From Roseiarcus sp963774195 (lineage in GTDB: Bacteria; Pseudomonadota; Alphaproteobacteria; Rhizobiales; Beijerinckiaceae): a stretch of 64,000 nucleotides of DNA. The notes beneath the pieces were generated by a model. It had not been told where the DNA came from, made no database searches, and saw only the letters and a program-made list of their open reading frames with translations. The DNA lies in the NCBI GenBank assembly GCA_963774195.1, contig CAVZDY010000006.1, positions 186,001 to 250,000 on the forward strand, read 5' to 3'. A program made the position numbers and the translations under genes. This document shows positions 46,329 through 55,407 of this stretch, one piece after another (the stretch's first letter is position 1; each line of letters starts with the position of its first letter).

Positions 46329-46586
46329 GTGATCGTAGCCGCCAAGCCTGTGTTCGCCACGCGCGCCCTCGCGCTCGTCCTGGTCGTCGGTTTGGCGCTC
46401 GTCGCATCGGGGTGCGGCAGACGCGGCCCACTCGAGCCGCCGACCGCGAGCGCCACGCCGACTCCCTCGCCCTCGCCGAGCCCGAGCAACGCTGCCGAAG
46501 ACACGACCAGCCTGACCGGCGCGCATCACAAACCCACGCCGATCGTCGCGCCGAAAACTCCGTTTGTGCTCGATCCGCTTCTCTGA
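46329..46586 (+). CDS. lptM: LPS-assembly lipoprotein LptM
   Basis: 85-residue small lipoprotein with lipobox LVASGC and the family tail CGRRGPLEPP, then a Pro/Ser/Thr-rich stretch. LptM helps LptD reach its mature disulfide form. GTG 46329 has GGAG 7 bases upstream. It precedes lysA, the usual order in the Hyphomicrobiales. Confidence 0.88.
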   Translation: MIVAAKPVFATRALALVLVVGLALVASGCGRRGPLEPPTASATPTPSPSPSPSNAAEDTTSLTGAHHKPTPIVAPKTPFVLDPLL

Positions 46587-46597
46587 AGGCTGAATTC

Positions 46598-47866
46598 ATG
46601 CATCACTTCGCCTATCGCGGCGGCGCGCTGCACGCGGAGGACGTCGATTTGGCGCTCATCGCGCGCGAAGTCGGCACGCCCTTCTATTGCTACTCGACCG
46701 CCACCATCGAGCGGCATTTCCGCGTCTTCAGCGCCGCTTTCGCCGGCTCGCCCGCCCTCGTGTGCTACGCCATGAAGGCCAATTCGAACCAGGCGGTGCT
46801 TTCGACCCTGGCTCGCCTCGGCGCCGGCATGGACGTCGTCTCCGGCGGCGAGTTGCGCCGAGCCCGCGCCGCCGGCGTTCCGGGGGAGAAGATCATCTTC
46901 TCCGGCGTCGGCAAGACGCGCGAGGAAATGGTGCTCGGGCTCGCCGAAGGCATTTTGTGCTTCAATGTCGAATCGGAGCCCGAGCTCGAGACGCTGTCCG
47001 AGGTCGCCAGCGGCCGCGGCCAGACGGCCCCGATCTCGATTCGCGTCAATCCCGACGTCGACGCCCGCACGCACGCCAAGATCTCGACGGGAAAGTCCGA
47101 GAATAAATTCGGCATCCCGATCTCGCGCGCCCGCGAGGTCTACGCCCGCGCGCGCGCCTTGCCCGGCCTCGCCGTCACAGGCGTCGACATGCATATCGGC
47201 TCGCAGATCGTCGAGATGCAGCCCTTCGACGACGCCTTCGCTTTGTTGGCGGATTTCGTGCGCCAGTTGCGCGCCGACGGCCATGTGATCGATCACCTCG
47301 ATCTCGGCGGCGGGCTCGGCATCCCCTACCGCGTCGACAACGATCCCCCGCCTCGCCCCGAGGTCTATGCGGAGATCGTCGCGCGGCGGACCCGCGATCT
47401 CGGCTGCAAGGTCTGCTTCGAGCCGGGCCGCCTGATCGTCGGCAACGCCGGGGTGCTGGTGACGAAGACGCTCTACGTCAAGCGCGGCGAGGGCAAGAGC
47501 TTCGTCATCGTCGATGCGGCGATGAACGATCTCGTCCGCCCAACGCTCTACGACGCCTATCACGAGATCCTGCCGGTCGCCGAACCGGCCGCCGACGCGC
47601 GCCGGCTCAGGGCCGACGTTGTCGGGCCGGTGTGCGAGAGCGGCGACTTTCTCGCTGTTGATCGCGAGATGGCGGAGCCGAAGGCGGGCGATCTCCTCGC
47701 GGTGATGTCCGCGGGCGCCTATGGGGCCGTTCAGGCGGGCACCTACAACACGCGCCTCCTCGTACCGGAAACCCTGGTGCGCGGCGCCGACTACGCAGTC
47801 GTGCGGCCTCGCCCCACCTACGAGGAGTTGATCGGCCTGGACAAACTTCCGCCTTGGTTAAGGTAA
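46598..47866 (+). CDS. lysA: Diaminopimelate decarboxylase
   Basis: 422-residue PLP enzyme for the last step of lysine synthesis. It has the PLP Lys in CYAMKANSNQAVL, the SGGELRRA and HIGSQI motifs, the GGGLGIPY phosphate loop, EPGRLIVGNAGVL and a CESGDFLA active-site Cys. ATG 46598 follows lptM closely (11 bases). Confidence 0.97.
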   Translation: MHHFAYRGGALHAEDVDLALIAREVGTPFYCYSTATIERHFRVFSAAFAGSPALVCYAMKANSNQAVLSTLARLGAGMDVVSGGELRRARAAGVPGEKIIFSGVGKTREEMVLGLAEGILCFNVESEPELETLSEVASGRGQTAPISIRVNPDVDARTHAKISTGKSENKFGIPISRAREVYARARALPGLAVTGVDMHIGSQIVEMQPFDDAFALLADFVRQLRADGHVIDHLDLGGGLGIPYRVDNDPPPRPEVYAEIVARRTRDLGCKVCFEPGRLIVGNAGVLVTKTLYVKRGEGKSFVIVDAAMNDLVRPTLYDAYHEILPVAEPAADARRLRADVVGPVCESGDFLAVDREMAEPKAGDLLAVMSAGAYGAVQAGTYNTRLLVPETLVRGADYAVVRPRPTYEELIGLDKLPPWLR

Positions 47867-47919
47867 GGGTGAGCCGCAGTCCGCGGAGGACATGACGTCC
47901 GCCAGCGAGGAGACCGACT

Positions 47920-50511
47920 GTGGCATCTGACGACCGCAGCCGAGACGTTCAACGTAGCACGCAGGCGAGCGCCGGCGCGGGGTTTGAAGCTTTGGCGCGG
48001 CGCGCCGAGGCCGTGCTCGTCTTCGAACGCATTTGGCCCCCCCTGGCATGGGCCGGGGCCGCGATTGCGCTGTTCCTTGCCCTTTCCTGGCTCGGGGTGT
48101 GGTTCGTTTCGCCACGTACCCTGCGCATCGCCGGGGTCGTGCTGTTCGCAATCCTGGTGTTTGTCGCGCTGGCGCCGCTGGCGTGGCTGCGGCGTCCGAC
48201 CCGCCAGGAGACGCTGGCGCGGATCGACCGCGACGCGCCGATGCGCCACCGGCCGGCGGCTTCCTTCGACGACCGGCTCGCCGCGCAAAGCGACGATCCG
48301 ACGACCCGGGCCCTTTGGCTTTTCCATCAGCGCCGCCTCGCCGACGAGGTCCGCCGCATCCCGCAAGCCTCGCCGTCGCCGCGCATGGTGCTGCGCGACC
48401 CTCGCGCCTTGCGCTTCGGCGCCGTGCTGCTGGCGGTCTGCGCCGGCCTCATCGCCGGCCCGGAGCGCTATGCCAGGGTCGCCGCGGCGTTCGACTGGCG
48501 CGGCGGGTCCACGGCGATTGCGGCCGCGCGGCTAGACGCTTGGATCGATCCGCCGCCCTATACCGGCAAGCCGCCGATCCTGATCGACGTCGCGGCGCGC
48601 GATCCATCCGCAAAGACGATCGTCACCCCGGAAGGCTCCGTGCTCGTGGTGCGCGCGGACCCGCACGAGATCGATACGCGCGTTCAGGGCGGCCTTGCCC
48701 CCGTGAAGAGCGACAAGCCTCCTCCGACGGGACCGGGACCGGTCGAACAGCGCTGGACCGTGCGCGGCGACGGCGCTTTCACGGTGCGGCGCAACGGCTC
48801 GCAAATCGCGAGCTTCACCATCTCCTCGATTCCGAGCGGCAGGCCGACGATCACGCTGCTCGAGGCGCCGCGCCCGAATCTCAGCGGCTCGCTGACGCTC
48901 CACTATAGTCTGGCCGACCGCTATGGCGTCGCCAGCTCCGAGGCCGAGTTCGCCAAGCCGGCGGGCGCCGGGTCTAACCCCGCGCCGCGCGCCCTGATCG
49001 AGGCGCCGAAGCTGCCGTTGCAACTGCCTTCGACGCTCAACGGTCTCGGCGAGGCGTCGACGACGAGCGATCTCTCACAACATCCCTGGGCGGGCGCCGA
49101 GGTGATGATGACGCTCAAGGCGACGGGCCTCTCGGGCGCCGTCGGCGAAAGCGCGCCGGTCAAGATCACTTTGCCGCAGCGGGATTTCCACAATCCGCTG
49201 GCGCGCGCGCTCGTCGAGCAGCGGCGCAACCTCATCCTCGATCCCGACCACGATCCGCCGCGCCTCGGCAAGGCGATCGACGCCCTGATGATCGCCCCCG
49301 ACCTCTTCGGCGTCGGCGCCTCCGTCTATCTCGGGCTGCGCACGGTGAAGGACCGCGCCGCCTCGGCGCACGGCGACGCCGATCTGATCGCCGTCGCCGA
49401 CCTTCTGTGGGCGATGGCTGTGCAGATCGAAGACGGCGATTCGTCGCAGGCGCAGCGCGATCTGCGCGCCGCCGAACAGAAGTTGCGGGAGGCGCTGCAG
49501 CGCGGCGCGAGCGACGAAGAAATCCGCAAGCTCACCAAGGAATTGCGCGACGCCGCGGAACGCTACATGCGCGACCTCGCCCAGCAGAACCAGAATGCCC
49601 AGCCGGACGCCGACAACTCGCCGATGGAGCAGAAAGACCTCGAGAGCATGCTCGACCGCCTCGAGGACACCGCACGCAATGGCGCGCGGCAGGACGCGGA
49701 GGCGATGCTCGACCAGTTGCAGAACATGTTCGAGAACATGCGCAGCGCGCGGCGGGCGAACTCGGATCCGGCGACGCGAGAATTGCGCAAGCAATTGAGC
49801 GAGCTTGAAAAACTGCTGCACGATCAGCAGGGGTTGCGCGACGACACCTTCCGGCGCGACCAGCGCGAGCGCGCGCGGCGCGGCGAGCAGGGCGAGGACG
49901 GTTCGCAGCAGCCGCAGGCGCGCGAAGGCGATCAGCAGGAGGGCCAGCAGCCTTCCCTCGAGGACCAACAGCGCGCCTTGCGCGACCGCCTCGCCGAATT
50001 GCAGCGACGGCTGAAGAACCTCGGCATGAAGGGCGAGAAGGGGTTCGACGACGCCCAGGGCGACATGAAAGAGGCCGAGGGCGATCTGAGCGGCGACCAG
50101 GGCCAGGGCCAAGGTCAGGGTCAAGCCCAAGGCCAGCAACCGGGACAGCTTCCCGGCGAGGGCGACACGGAGGGCGGCGGCCAGACGGGCAAGGGCAAGG
50201 CGGTGGACGCCCAGGGGCGCGCGCTGCAAGCGATGCGTGACGGCGCGCAAGGCCTGCAGCAACAGATGCAGGGCGGCGGCCAAGGTTACCAAGCGACAGG
50301 ACGACGCCCTGGCGATCCGCGCGAGGGCCGTGACCCGCTTGGCCGGGAGCAGGGCGACTGGCGCGGCGCGACCGAAGGCGCGCTCAACGGCGGACCCGAC
50401 GTCGCGGCGCGGGCGCGCCGCGTTCTCGAGGAGCTGAGGCGGCGGCTGTCCGATCCGAACCGGCCGAGCGAAGAGCGCGACTATCTCGAGCGTCTGCTGC
50501 GACGCGATTGA
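47920..50511 (+). CDS. TIGR02302/DUF4175 family membrane protein
   Basis: 863-residue protein. Two N-terminal membrane helices (about 45-62 and 68-90) are followed by a large periplasmic domain, an Arg/Gln/Glu-rich coiled region (about 500-700) and a Gln/Gly tract (GQGQGQGQAQGQQPG) near residue 730. This fits the TIGR02302 family. It is conserved after lysA in the Hyphomicrobiales. Function unknown; an envelope role is likely from location only. GTG 47920 has GAGGAG 6 bases upstream. Confidence 0.9.
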   Translation: MASDDRSRDVQRSTQASAGAGFEALARRAEAVLVFERIWPPLAWAGAAIALFLALSWLGVWFVSPRTLRIAGVVLFAILVFVALAPLAWLRRPTRQETLARIDRDAPMRHRPAASFDDRLAAQSDDPTTRALWLFHQRRLADEVRRIPQASPSPRMVLRDPRALRFGAVLLAVCAGLIAGPERYARVAAAFDWRGGSTAIAAARLDAWIDPPPYTGKPPILIDVAARDPSAKTIVTPEGSVLVVRADPHEIDTRVQGGLAPVKSDKPPPTGPGPVEQRWTVRGDGAFTVRRNGSQIASFTISSIPSGRPTITLLEAPRPNLSGSLTLHYSLADRYGVASSEAEFAKPAGAGSNPAPRALIEAPKLPLQLPSTLNGLGEASTTSDLSQHPWAGAEVMMTLKATGLSGAVGESAPVKITLPQRDFHNPLARALVEQRRNLILDPDHDPPRLGKAIDALMIAPDLFGVGASVYLGLRTVKDRAASAHGDADLIAVADLLWAMAVQIEDGDSSQAQRDLRAAEQKLREALQRGASDEEIRKLTKELRDAAERYMRDLAQQNQNAQPDADNSPMEQKDLESMLDRLEDTARNGARQDAEAMLDQLQNMFENMRSARRANSDPATRELRKQLSELEKLLHDQQGLRDDTFRRDQRERARRGEQGEDGSQQPQAREGDQQEGQQPSLEDQQRALRDRLAELQRRLKNLGMKGEKGFDDAQGDMKEAEGDLSGDQGQGQGQGQAQGQQPGQLPGEGDTEGGGQTGKGKAVDAQGRALQAMRDGAQGLQQQMQGGGQGYQATGRRPGDPREGRDPLGREQGDWRGATEGALNGGPDVAARARRVLEELRRRLSDPNRPSEERDYLERLLRRD

Positions 50512-50577
50512 CGCGCGGCGGCGAATCGCGGCCCTTTGGCCTCAAGACGCCTCAAGGCGTTTCACGGGAGGCCGCTC

Positions 50578-50769
50578 ATGAGCTCGTTCTCTAATGGCGT
50601 TGTCGGGGTCGCGATCCTCGCGGTCGCCGTCGTGCTGGCGCTCGGCCTCCTCAATCTGGTGCGCCAGGGCGCCGGCAACACGTCGCAGAAGCTGATGCGC
50701 TGGCGAGTCGCGCTCCAGTTCCTCGCCATCATCGTCATCGCGATCGTGCTGCTGACCCGCGGGCATTGA
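50578..50769 (+). CDS. HIG1-like twin transmembrane protein
   Basis: 63 residues with two membrane helices around a short basic loop (RQGAGNTSQKLMRWRVALQF), like HIG1 domains. It usually sits beside a cobalamin adenosyltransferase in this order, as here. ATG 50578 has GGGAGG upstream; the frame is open earlier from 50536. Precise role unknown. Confidence 0.82.
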   Translation: MSSFSNGVVGVAILAVAVVLALGLLNLVRQGAGNTSQKLMRWRVALQFLAIIVIAIVLLTRGH

Positions 50770-50853
50770 AGCGGGCGGCGAAGAGCGTCGCTTGCATTTT
50801 CCCGAAACCCGTGCCGTCATTGCCGCAGGACGTCGGCATGAGACAGTAAGCAC

Positions 50854-51453
50854 ATGGTTCGTCTCAACAAAATCTACACCCGCACTGGCGACGACGGCTC
50901 GACGGGCCTCGGCGACGGGTCGCGGCGGCCGAAATTCGACCTCAGGGTCGCCGCCTACGGCGAAGTCGACGAGACCAATTGCGCGATCGGCATCGCGCGG
51001 CTGACCACGCAAGGACGCTGCGACGAGCGGCTGTCGTCGATCGACGCCACGCTCGTGCGCGTGCAGAACGACCTGTTCGATCTCGGCGCCGATCTCTGCG
51101 CGCCGCCCCCCCGAGACGGAGGGCCGGATCAGCGGTTGCGCGTCGTCCCGAGCCAGGTCCAGCGGCTGGAGCGCGACATCGACGCGCTCAACGCGGAACT
51201 CGCGCCGCTGCGTTCCTTCGTGCTGCCGGGCGGCACGCCGGCGGCGACCGCGCTGCATCAGGCGCGCGCCATCTGCCGGCGGGCTGAACGGAGCATCGTC
51301 GCGCTCGCCGCCAGCGAGGGCGAGGGGGTGGGCGCGCCCGCGCTCGCCTACATCAACCGGCTGTCGGACTATCTCTTCGTTGCGGCCCGCAGCGCCAACG
51401 ACGTTGGGCGCTCCGACGTGCTATGGGTTCCCGGCGCAAGCCAAAGCGAGTGA
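50854..51453 (+). CDS. PduO-type cob(I)alamin adenosyltransferase
   Basis: 199-residue trimeric enzyme that adds the adenosyl group to cob(I)alamin. It opens KIYTRTGDDGSTGLGDGSR, the ATP-binding N-terminal motif, with AYGEVDETNCAIG and RRAERSIVAL near the C-terminus and NRLSDYLFVAAR at the end. Supplies coenzyme B12. Confidence 0.96.
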   Translation: MVRLNKIYTRTGDDGSTGLGDGSRRPKFDLRVAAYGEVDETNCAIGIARLTTQGRCDERLSSIDATLVRVQNDLFDLGADLCAPPPRDGGPDQRLRVVPSQVQRLERDIDALNAELAPLRSFVLPGGTPAATALHQARAICRRAERSIVALAASEGEGVGAPALAYINRLSDYLFVAARSANDVGRSDVLWVPGASQSE

Positions 51454-51460
51454 CATTTTA

Positions 51461-52159
51461 ATGAGCCAATTTTTGTTCGAACCGCCGCCGCGGCCCTCTC
51501 TGGCCATCGACGGCCTCGGCGAACGCTATCCGGTCGCCAGGATTTTCTGCGTCGGGCGCAATTACGAAGACCACGCCCGTGAAATGGGCCATGAGGTCGA
51601 TCGCGAGAAGCCGTTCTATTTCTCGAAGAGCGCAACGGCGCTGCGCGAAGCGGGCGCGGTGCTGCCCTACCCCTCGGGCACGACGAACTATCATTTCGAA
51701 TTCGAGCTCGTCGTCGCCATCGGCGCGCCGGCTTACCGAATCGCCGCCGCCGACGCGCTCGGCGCCATCTACGGCTACGCCTGCGGGCTCGACATGACGC
51801 GCCGCGACTTGCAGCTCTCCGAGCGCGCCAAGCAGCGGCCCTGGACGCTCGGCAAGGATGTCGAGGCGAGCGCGCCGGTCAGTCCCATCGCTCCCGCCGC
51901 GCGCATCGGCCATCCGAAGTCCGGGCGGATCGAACTCCGCCAGAACGGCGTCGCGCGACAATCCTCCGACCTCGGCGCAATGGTGTGGTCGACGGCGGAG
52001 ATCATCGCCCACCTCTCGGGCTTCTACCACCTCGCTCCGGGCGACCTGATTTTCACCGGCACCCCCGCCGGCGTGGGTCCAGTCCAGTCCGGCGACCTGC
52101 TGGAAGGCTCGATCGAGGGCGTCGGCGCGCTGAGCGTCACCATCGGTCCGGCCGAATGA
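51461..52159 (+). CDS. Fumarylacetoacetate hydrolase family protein
   Basis: 232-residue FAH-fold enzyme. It has CVGRNYEDHAREMG, PFYFSKSATAL, the metal ligands in HFEFELVVAIG and the GTPAGVGPV C-terminal motif. It resembles YcgM-type acylpyruvate hydrolases and oxaloacetate decarboxylases. The substrate is uncertain. ATG 51461 follows the adenosyltransferase gene by 7 bases and its stop overlaps anmK. Confidence 0.88.
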   Translation: MSQFLFEPPPRPSLAIDGLGERYPVARIFCVGRNYEDHAREMGHEVDREKPFYFSKSATALREAGAVLPYPSGTTNYHFEFELVVAIGAPAYRIAAADALGAIYGYACGLDMTRRDLQLSERAKQRPWTLGKDVEASAPVSPIAPAARIGHPKSGRIELRQNGVARQSSDLGAMVWSTAEIIAHLSGFYHLAPGDLIFTGTPAGVGPVQSGDLLEGSIEGVGALSVTIGPAE

Positions 52160-53268
52160 GCGGCGGCGGGGCCGAACTCGCGACCGCGATCGGCGTCATC
52201 AGCGGCACCTCGATGGATGGCGTCGACGTCGCGCTGATCCGCAGCGACGGTCGTTCGCAAGTCGAGACCGGCCCCGGCGCGACGTTCCCCTACCCGGCCG
52301 AGGTCGGCGCCGAGATCCGCGCCATCGTCGCCGAGCCCGAGCGCGCGCTTCAGCCGCTCGAAGAACTCGAAGCGGCGGTGACGGACGCGCATGTCGCGGC
52401 GATCGAAGCCTTCATGAAGCGCTTCGGCGTCGATCGCCGCTCGGTCGCGGTCGTCGGCATGCACGGCCAGACCGTGCTGCACCGCCCGCGCGAGCGCTTC
52501 ACCCGCCAGCTCTGCGACGGCCGCCGGGCCGCGGCCGCCCTTGGCGTCGACGTCGTCAACGACTTCCGCTCGGCGGACGTCGCCGCCGGGGGCGAAGGCG
52601 CGCCGCTGGTTCCCCTCTATCACGCCGCGATGAGCGCCAAGCTCGAACGGCCCTTGACGCTGCTCAACTGGGGCGGCGTCGGCAACGTCACCTATCTCGG
52701 CGCGAGCGGCGAGATCGTTGCCTTCGACACCGGGCCCGCCAATGCGCTGATCGACGATTTCGTCGCGCGACGACGCGGCCTGAGCCACGACGAAGGCGGC
52801 GCGCTGGCGGCCTCCGGGCGCGCCGACGAAACGCTGGTGGCGCGCTTCATGCGCGACGCCTTCTTCGACCGGCCGCCGCCCAAGTCGCTCGACCGCAATC
52901 ATTTTCACGAGGTCATGCGCGCCGTCGAGCCGCTCGGCGACGCCGACGGCGCAGCGACGCTCGCGGCCTTCACGGTCGAAGCGACCGTTGCAGCGACGCG
53001 GCATTTTCCTGCTCTATCCGAGCGCTGGCTCGTTTGCGGCGGCGGCCGCCGCAACAAGACGCTGATGCGCGCTCTGGCGACGCGGCTCGCAGCCCGGGTC
53101 GAACCGATCGAGGCGATCGGCTTCGACGGCGACGTGATCGAGGCGCAGTGCTTCGCCTACCTCGCGCTGCGCTCGCGGGAGGGGTTGCCGCTCTCGCTGC
53201 CGACCACGACCGGCGTCCCGCATCCGCTGACCGGCGGCGTGACCTGGCCCGCGCAGCGACCCGATTGA
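52156..53268 (+). CDS. anmK: Anhydro-N-acetylmuramic acid kinase
   Basis: 370-residue cell-wall recycling enzyme that opens and phosphorylates anhydroMurNAc. It has VISGTSMDGVDVALIR, MHGQTVLHRP, LNWGGVGNVTYL, FDTGPANALIDDF and VCGGGRRNKTLM. ATG 52156 overlaps the FAH stop (ATGA), so the start is coupled. Confidence 0.96.
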   Translation: MSGGGAELATAIGVISGTSMDGVDVALIRSDGRSQVETGPGATFPYPAEVGAEIRAIVAEPERALQPLEELEAAVTDAHVAAIEAFMKRFGVDRRSVAVVGMHGQTVLHRPRERFTRQLCDGRRAAAALGVDVVNDFRSADVAAGGEGAPLVPLYHAAMSAKLERPLTLLNWGGVGNVTYLGASGEIVAFDTGPANALIDDFVARRRGLSHDEGGALAASGRADETLVARFMRDAFFDRPPPKSLDRNHFHEVMRAVEPLGDADGAATLAAFTVEATVAATRHFPALSERWLVCGGGRRNKTLMRALATRLAARVEPIEAIGFDGDVIEAQCFAYLALRSREGLPLSLPTTTGVPHPLTGGVTWPAQRPD

Positions 53269-53272
53269 AACA

Positions 53273-53310
53273 AGAATGCGCCGCTCGGTTGCGGCCGAGC
53301 GACGCATTCT
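53273..53310. terminator. Large hairpin between convergent anmK and nitroreductase genes
   Basis: AGAATGCG (53273-53280) and CGCATTCT (53303-53310) enclose CGCTCGG and CCGAGCG with a 6-base loop, giving a stem of 15 bp with one mismatch. It begins 4 bases after the anmK stop. No T-run follows on either strand, so it may serve as an mRNA 3' end rather than a true intrinsic terminator. Confidence 0.5.
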
Positions 53311-53374
53311 GGTCGAAACAACGCGGAGGCGGCGAGGCCTGCGCGTATTATTTTCTGCGACCGGTTCGGCGCGT

Positions 53375-53983
53375 TTAGACGAACGAGGCGATCTGCTCGA
53401 AGTCGAAGCGCGGGCTGCGGGGGAAGAGCTTCGAAACGTCGCCGTAGCCGATGTTGATCAGGACGTTCGACTTCACGCTGGTCCCGCCGAAGAATGCCGC
53501 GTCGACCTTGGCGTTGTCGAAGCCGGTCATCGCGCCGGTGTCGAGGCCGACGGCGCGCAGGGCGAGGATGAGGTAAGCGACCTGCAGCGTGCCGTTCTGG
53601 AACGCGCTGCGGGACGCGAACTCTTCGCTGCCCGAGAACCAGCCCTTCACGTCGGCGTGCGGGAAGAGGAACGGGAGATGCTCGAAGAACTTGACGTCGT
53701 AGGCGACGATCGCGGTGACCGGCGCCACCTTGGTCTTGTCGAGGTTGCCGGGCATGAGAGCCGGCAGGAGGCGCTCCTTGGCTTCCGGCGTGCGGATGAA
53801 CACGACGCGCATCGGCGACTGGTTGACGCTGGTCGGTCCCATCTTGGCGAGGTCGACCGCCTTGCGCAGCAGCTCCTCGGGCACCGGCTTGTCGAGGAAG
53901 ACGTTGTGGGTGCGCGCTTCCGTAAAGAGCTGAGCGAGGGCCTCGGCGGAGACAATCTTGGGTTCGGCGAGGTTGGCGGTCAT
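53375..53983 (-). CDS. Nitroreductase family, malonic semialdehyde reductase (RutE-like)
   Basis: 202-residue FMN protein close to RutE/YdfN. It has the FMN-binding TEARTHNVFLDKPV, MGPTSVNQSPMRVVFI and a late LINIGYGDVSKLFPRSPRFDFEQI. RutE reduces 3-oxopropanoate from pyrimidine breakdown, but no other rut gene is here, so the substrate is uncertain. Divergent from a LysR gene 102 bases away. Confidence 0.85.
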   Translation of the reverse strand: MTANLAEPKIVSAEALAQLFTEARTHNVFLDKPVPEELLRKAVDLAKMGPTSVNQSPMRVVFIRTPEAKERLLPALMPGNLDKTKVAPVTAIVAYDVKFFEHLPFLFPHADVKGWFSGSEEFASRSAFQNGTLQVAYLILALRAVGLDTGAMTGFDNAKVDAAFFGGTSVKSNVLINIGYGDVSKLFPRSPRFDFEQIASFV

Positions 53984-54085
53984 TTAGGTGAACTCCCATC
54001 GGGGTGCAGTGCACATCACATGAAGGTTGCGCTCCATCATTGCAATCGGCAAAATAATGCTGGAACGTATCAGTTGAGGTGATGG

Positions 54086-55015
54086 ATGTTTGACCCTCTG
54101 ACGCTTGACCAGATGCGCGTCCTGGTCACGGTCGCGGACTCCGGCTCCTTTTCTGCTGCAGCGCGAAAACTGAGCCGCGTGCAATCGGCGATCTCGCAAT
54201 CCGTGCAGGCAATGGAGCAGACGCTCGGCATCGCGCTGTTCGACCGCTCGAGCCGCACGCCGGTTCTGACCGACGCCGGGCAAGCGGTCGTCAAGGACGC
54301 CCGCTCGATCCTCGATAGCGCCAAAGCGATGCGCGACCGCGCCGAGAGCATGGCGATGGACCTGGAGCCGGAGCTTACGCTGGCGGTCGACGCGATCTTC
54401 CCGATCCCGCTCCTGATGGAGAGCCTCAACGCGCTGCGCGGCGAGTTTCCGAAATTGCCGGCGACCGTCTTCACCGAAGCGCTCGGCGGGGCCGAGCAGC
54501 GCCTACGCGAAGGCGCGGCGCGGATGGCGATGTACACGCTGCCCGGAGGCCCGCCGCGCGACCTGACGGCGGAATTCCTCACCCGCATTGCGCTCGTTCC
54601 CGTGGTAGCCGCCAGCCACCCGCTGGCCAAAGCGGAAGGGCCGCTGACGCGCGAGATGCTCGAGCCGCATGTCCAACTCGTGCTGACGGATCGCACGCCT
54701 CTGACGCAAAATTGGCAGGGCGGCGTGCTGAGCCCGCACATCTGGCGCTTCGCCGATTTCTCCACCCGCCTCGAATTCCTGCTCGCTGGCTTCGGCTGGT
54801 GCAACGTGCCGTGGCACATGGTGGAAATGCACATCCTCGCGGGTCGGCTGAAGCGGCTTTCGATCGCCCACACGATGCCCGTCGAGCTGCCGATCTACGT
54901 CGCGCACGAGCGAGGTTGGCGGCTGGGACGCGCCAGCCGCTGGCTGGTCGGCGACCTCAAGACGCGACTGACGACCTGTCCAGGGGCGCGCGCCAACGCC
55001 GGAATGGTGGCCTGA
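54086..55015 (+). CDS. LysR-family transcriptional regulator
   Basis: 309-residue LTTR with HTH VADSGSFSAAARKLSRVQSAISQSVQAMEQTLGIALFDRSS and a C-terminal effector domain. It is divergent from the nitroreductase gene, the usual arrangement for a local activator. The gap holds candidate T-N11-A motifs near 54040-54065, not resolved by eye. Confidence 0.9.
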   Translation: MFDPLTLDQMRVLVTVADSGSFSAAARKLSRVQSAISQSVQAMEQTLGIALFDRSSRTPVLTDAGQAVVKDARSILDSAKAMRDRAESMAMDLEPELTLAVDAIFPIPLLMESLNALRGEFPKLPATVFTEALGGAEQRLREGAARMAMYTLPGGPPRDLTAEFLTRIALVPVVAASHPLAKAEGPLTREMLEPHVQLVLTDRTPLTQNWQGGVLSPHIWRFADFSTRLEFLLAGFGWCNVPWHMVEMHILAGRLKRLSIAHTMPVELPIYVAHERGWRLGRASRWLVGDLKTRLTTCPGARANAGMVA

Positions 55016-55056
55016 AAACGAAAGGCCGTGCGAACCCGACCACGGGCGTCGGCCCT

Positions 55057-55314
55057 TCAAGCGTCGAATCCGTCGTCCATCCACTGCTGATAGATGGCGA
55101 GCCGTTCTGACGGCCAGGCGCCGTCCGGCGGCATCGTTCCGCCCGACAAGGCCGAAAAGACCTGCCTCGCGTTGCCATGGTCGGGGAAGCCGGGGCTTGC
55201 GGCTGGGTCGCACATCCAATCGACGGCGTCGAGCTGAACGTCGAAGCCGGACATGCAGTCGATGTCGCCCACCCTGAACAAGGGAAGCACGTCTTTGGCG
55301 AAGCTGGTCGGCAT
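55057..55314 (-). CDS. Small conserved protein of unknown function
   Basis: 85 residues with SFAKDVLPLFRVGDIDCMSGF, a LDAVDWMCDP segment and a C-terminal SGGTMPPDGAWPSERLAIYQQWMDDGF. The ending recalls c-type cytochrome-like domains (MPP ... WMDDG), yet there is no CXXCH haem site and no signal peptide. ATG 55314 has GGGAGG 7 bases upstream. It lies just after the rpsA terminator in the same direction as rpsA. Confidence 0.65.
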   Translation of the reverse strand: MPTSFAKDVLPLFRVGDIDCMSGFDVQLDAVDWMCDPAASPGFPDHGNARQVFSALSGGTMPPDGAWPSERLAIYQQWMDDGFDA

Positions 55315-55367
55315 GGGCGAACCTCCCCGATCGTGAGCAATTCTGGGGACGGTCAAGGCGACACCTA

Positions 55368-55401
55368 CAAAAAACGAGGGCCGGCTTTAAGCCGGCCCTC
55401 T
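55368..55401 (-). terminator. Intrinsic terminator of rpsA
   Basis: GAGGGCCGGCTT and AAGCCGGCCCTC form a 12-bp stem with a 1-base loop as drawn (3-5 in practice), and the minus strand continues GTTTTTTG. A textbook rho-independent terminator, 8 bases after the rpsA stop. It separates rpsA from the small gene downstream. Confidence 0.9.
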
Positions 55402-55407
55402 TTCGTC

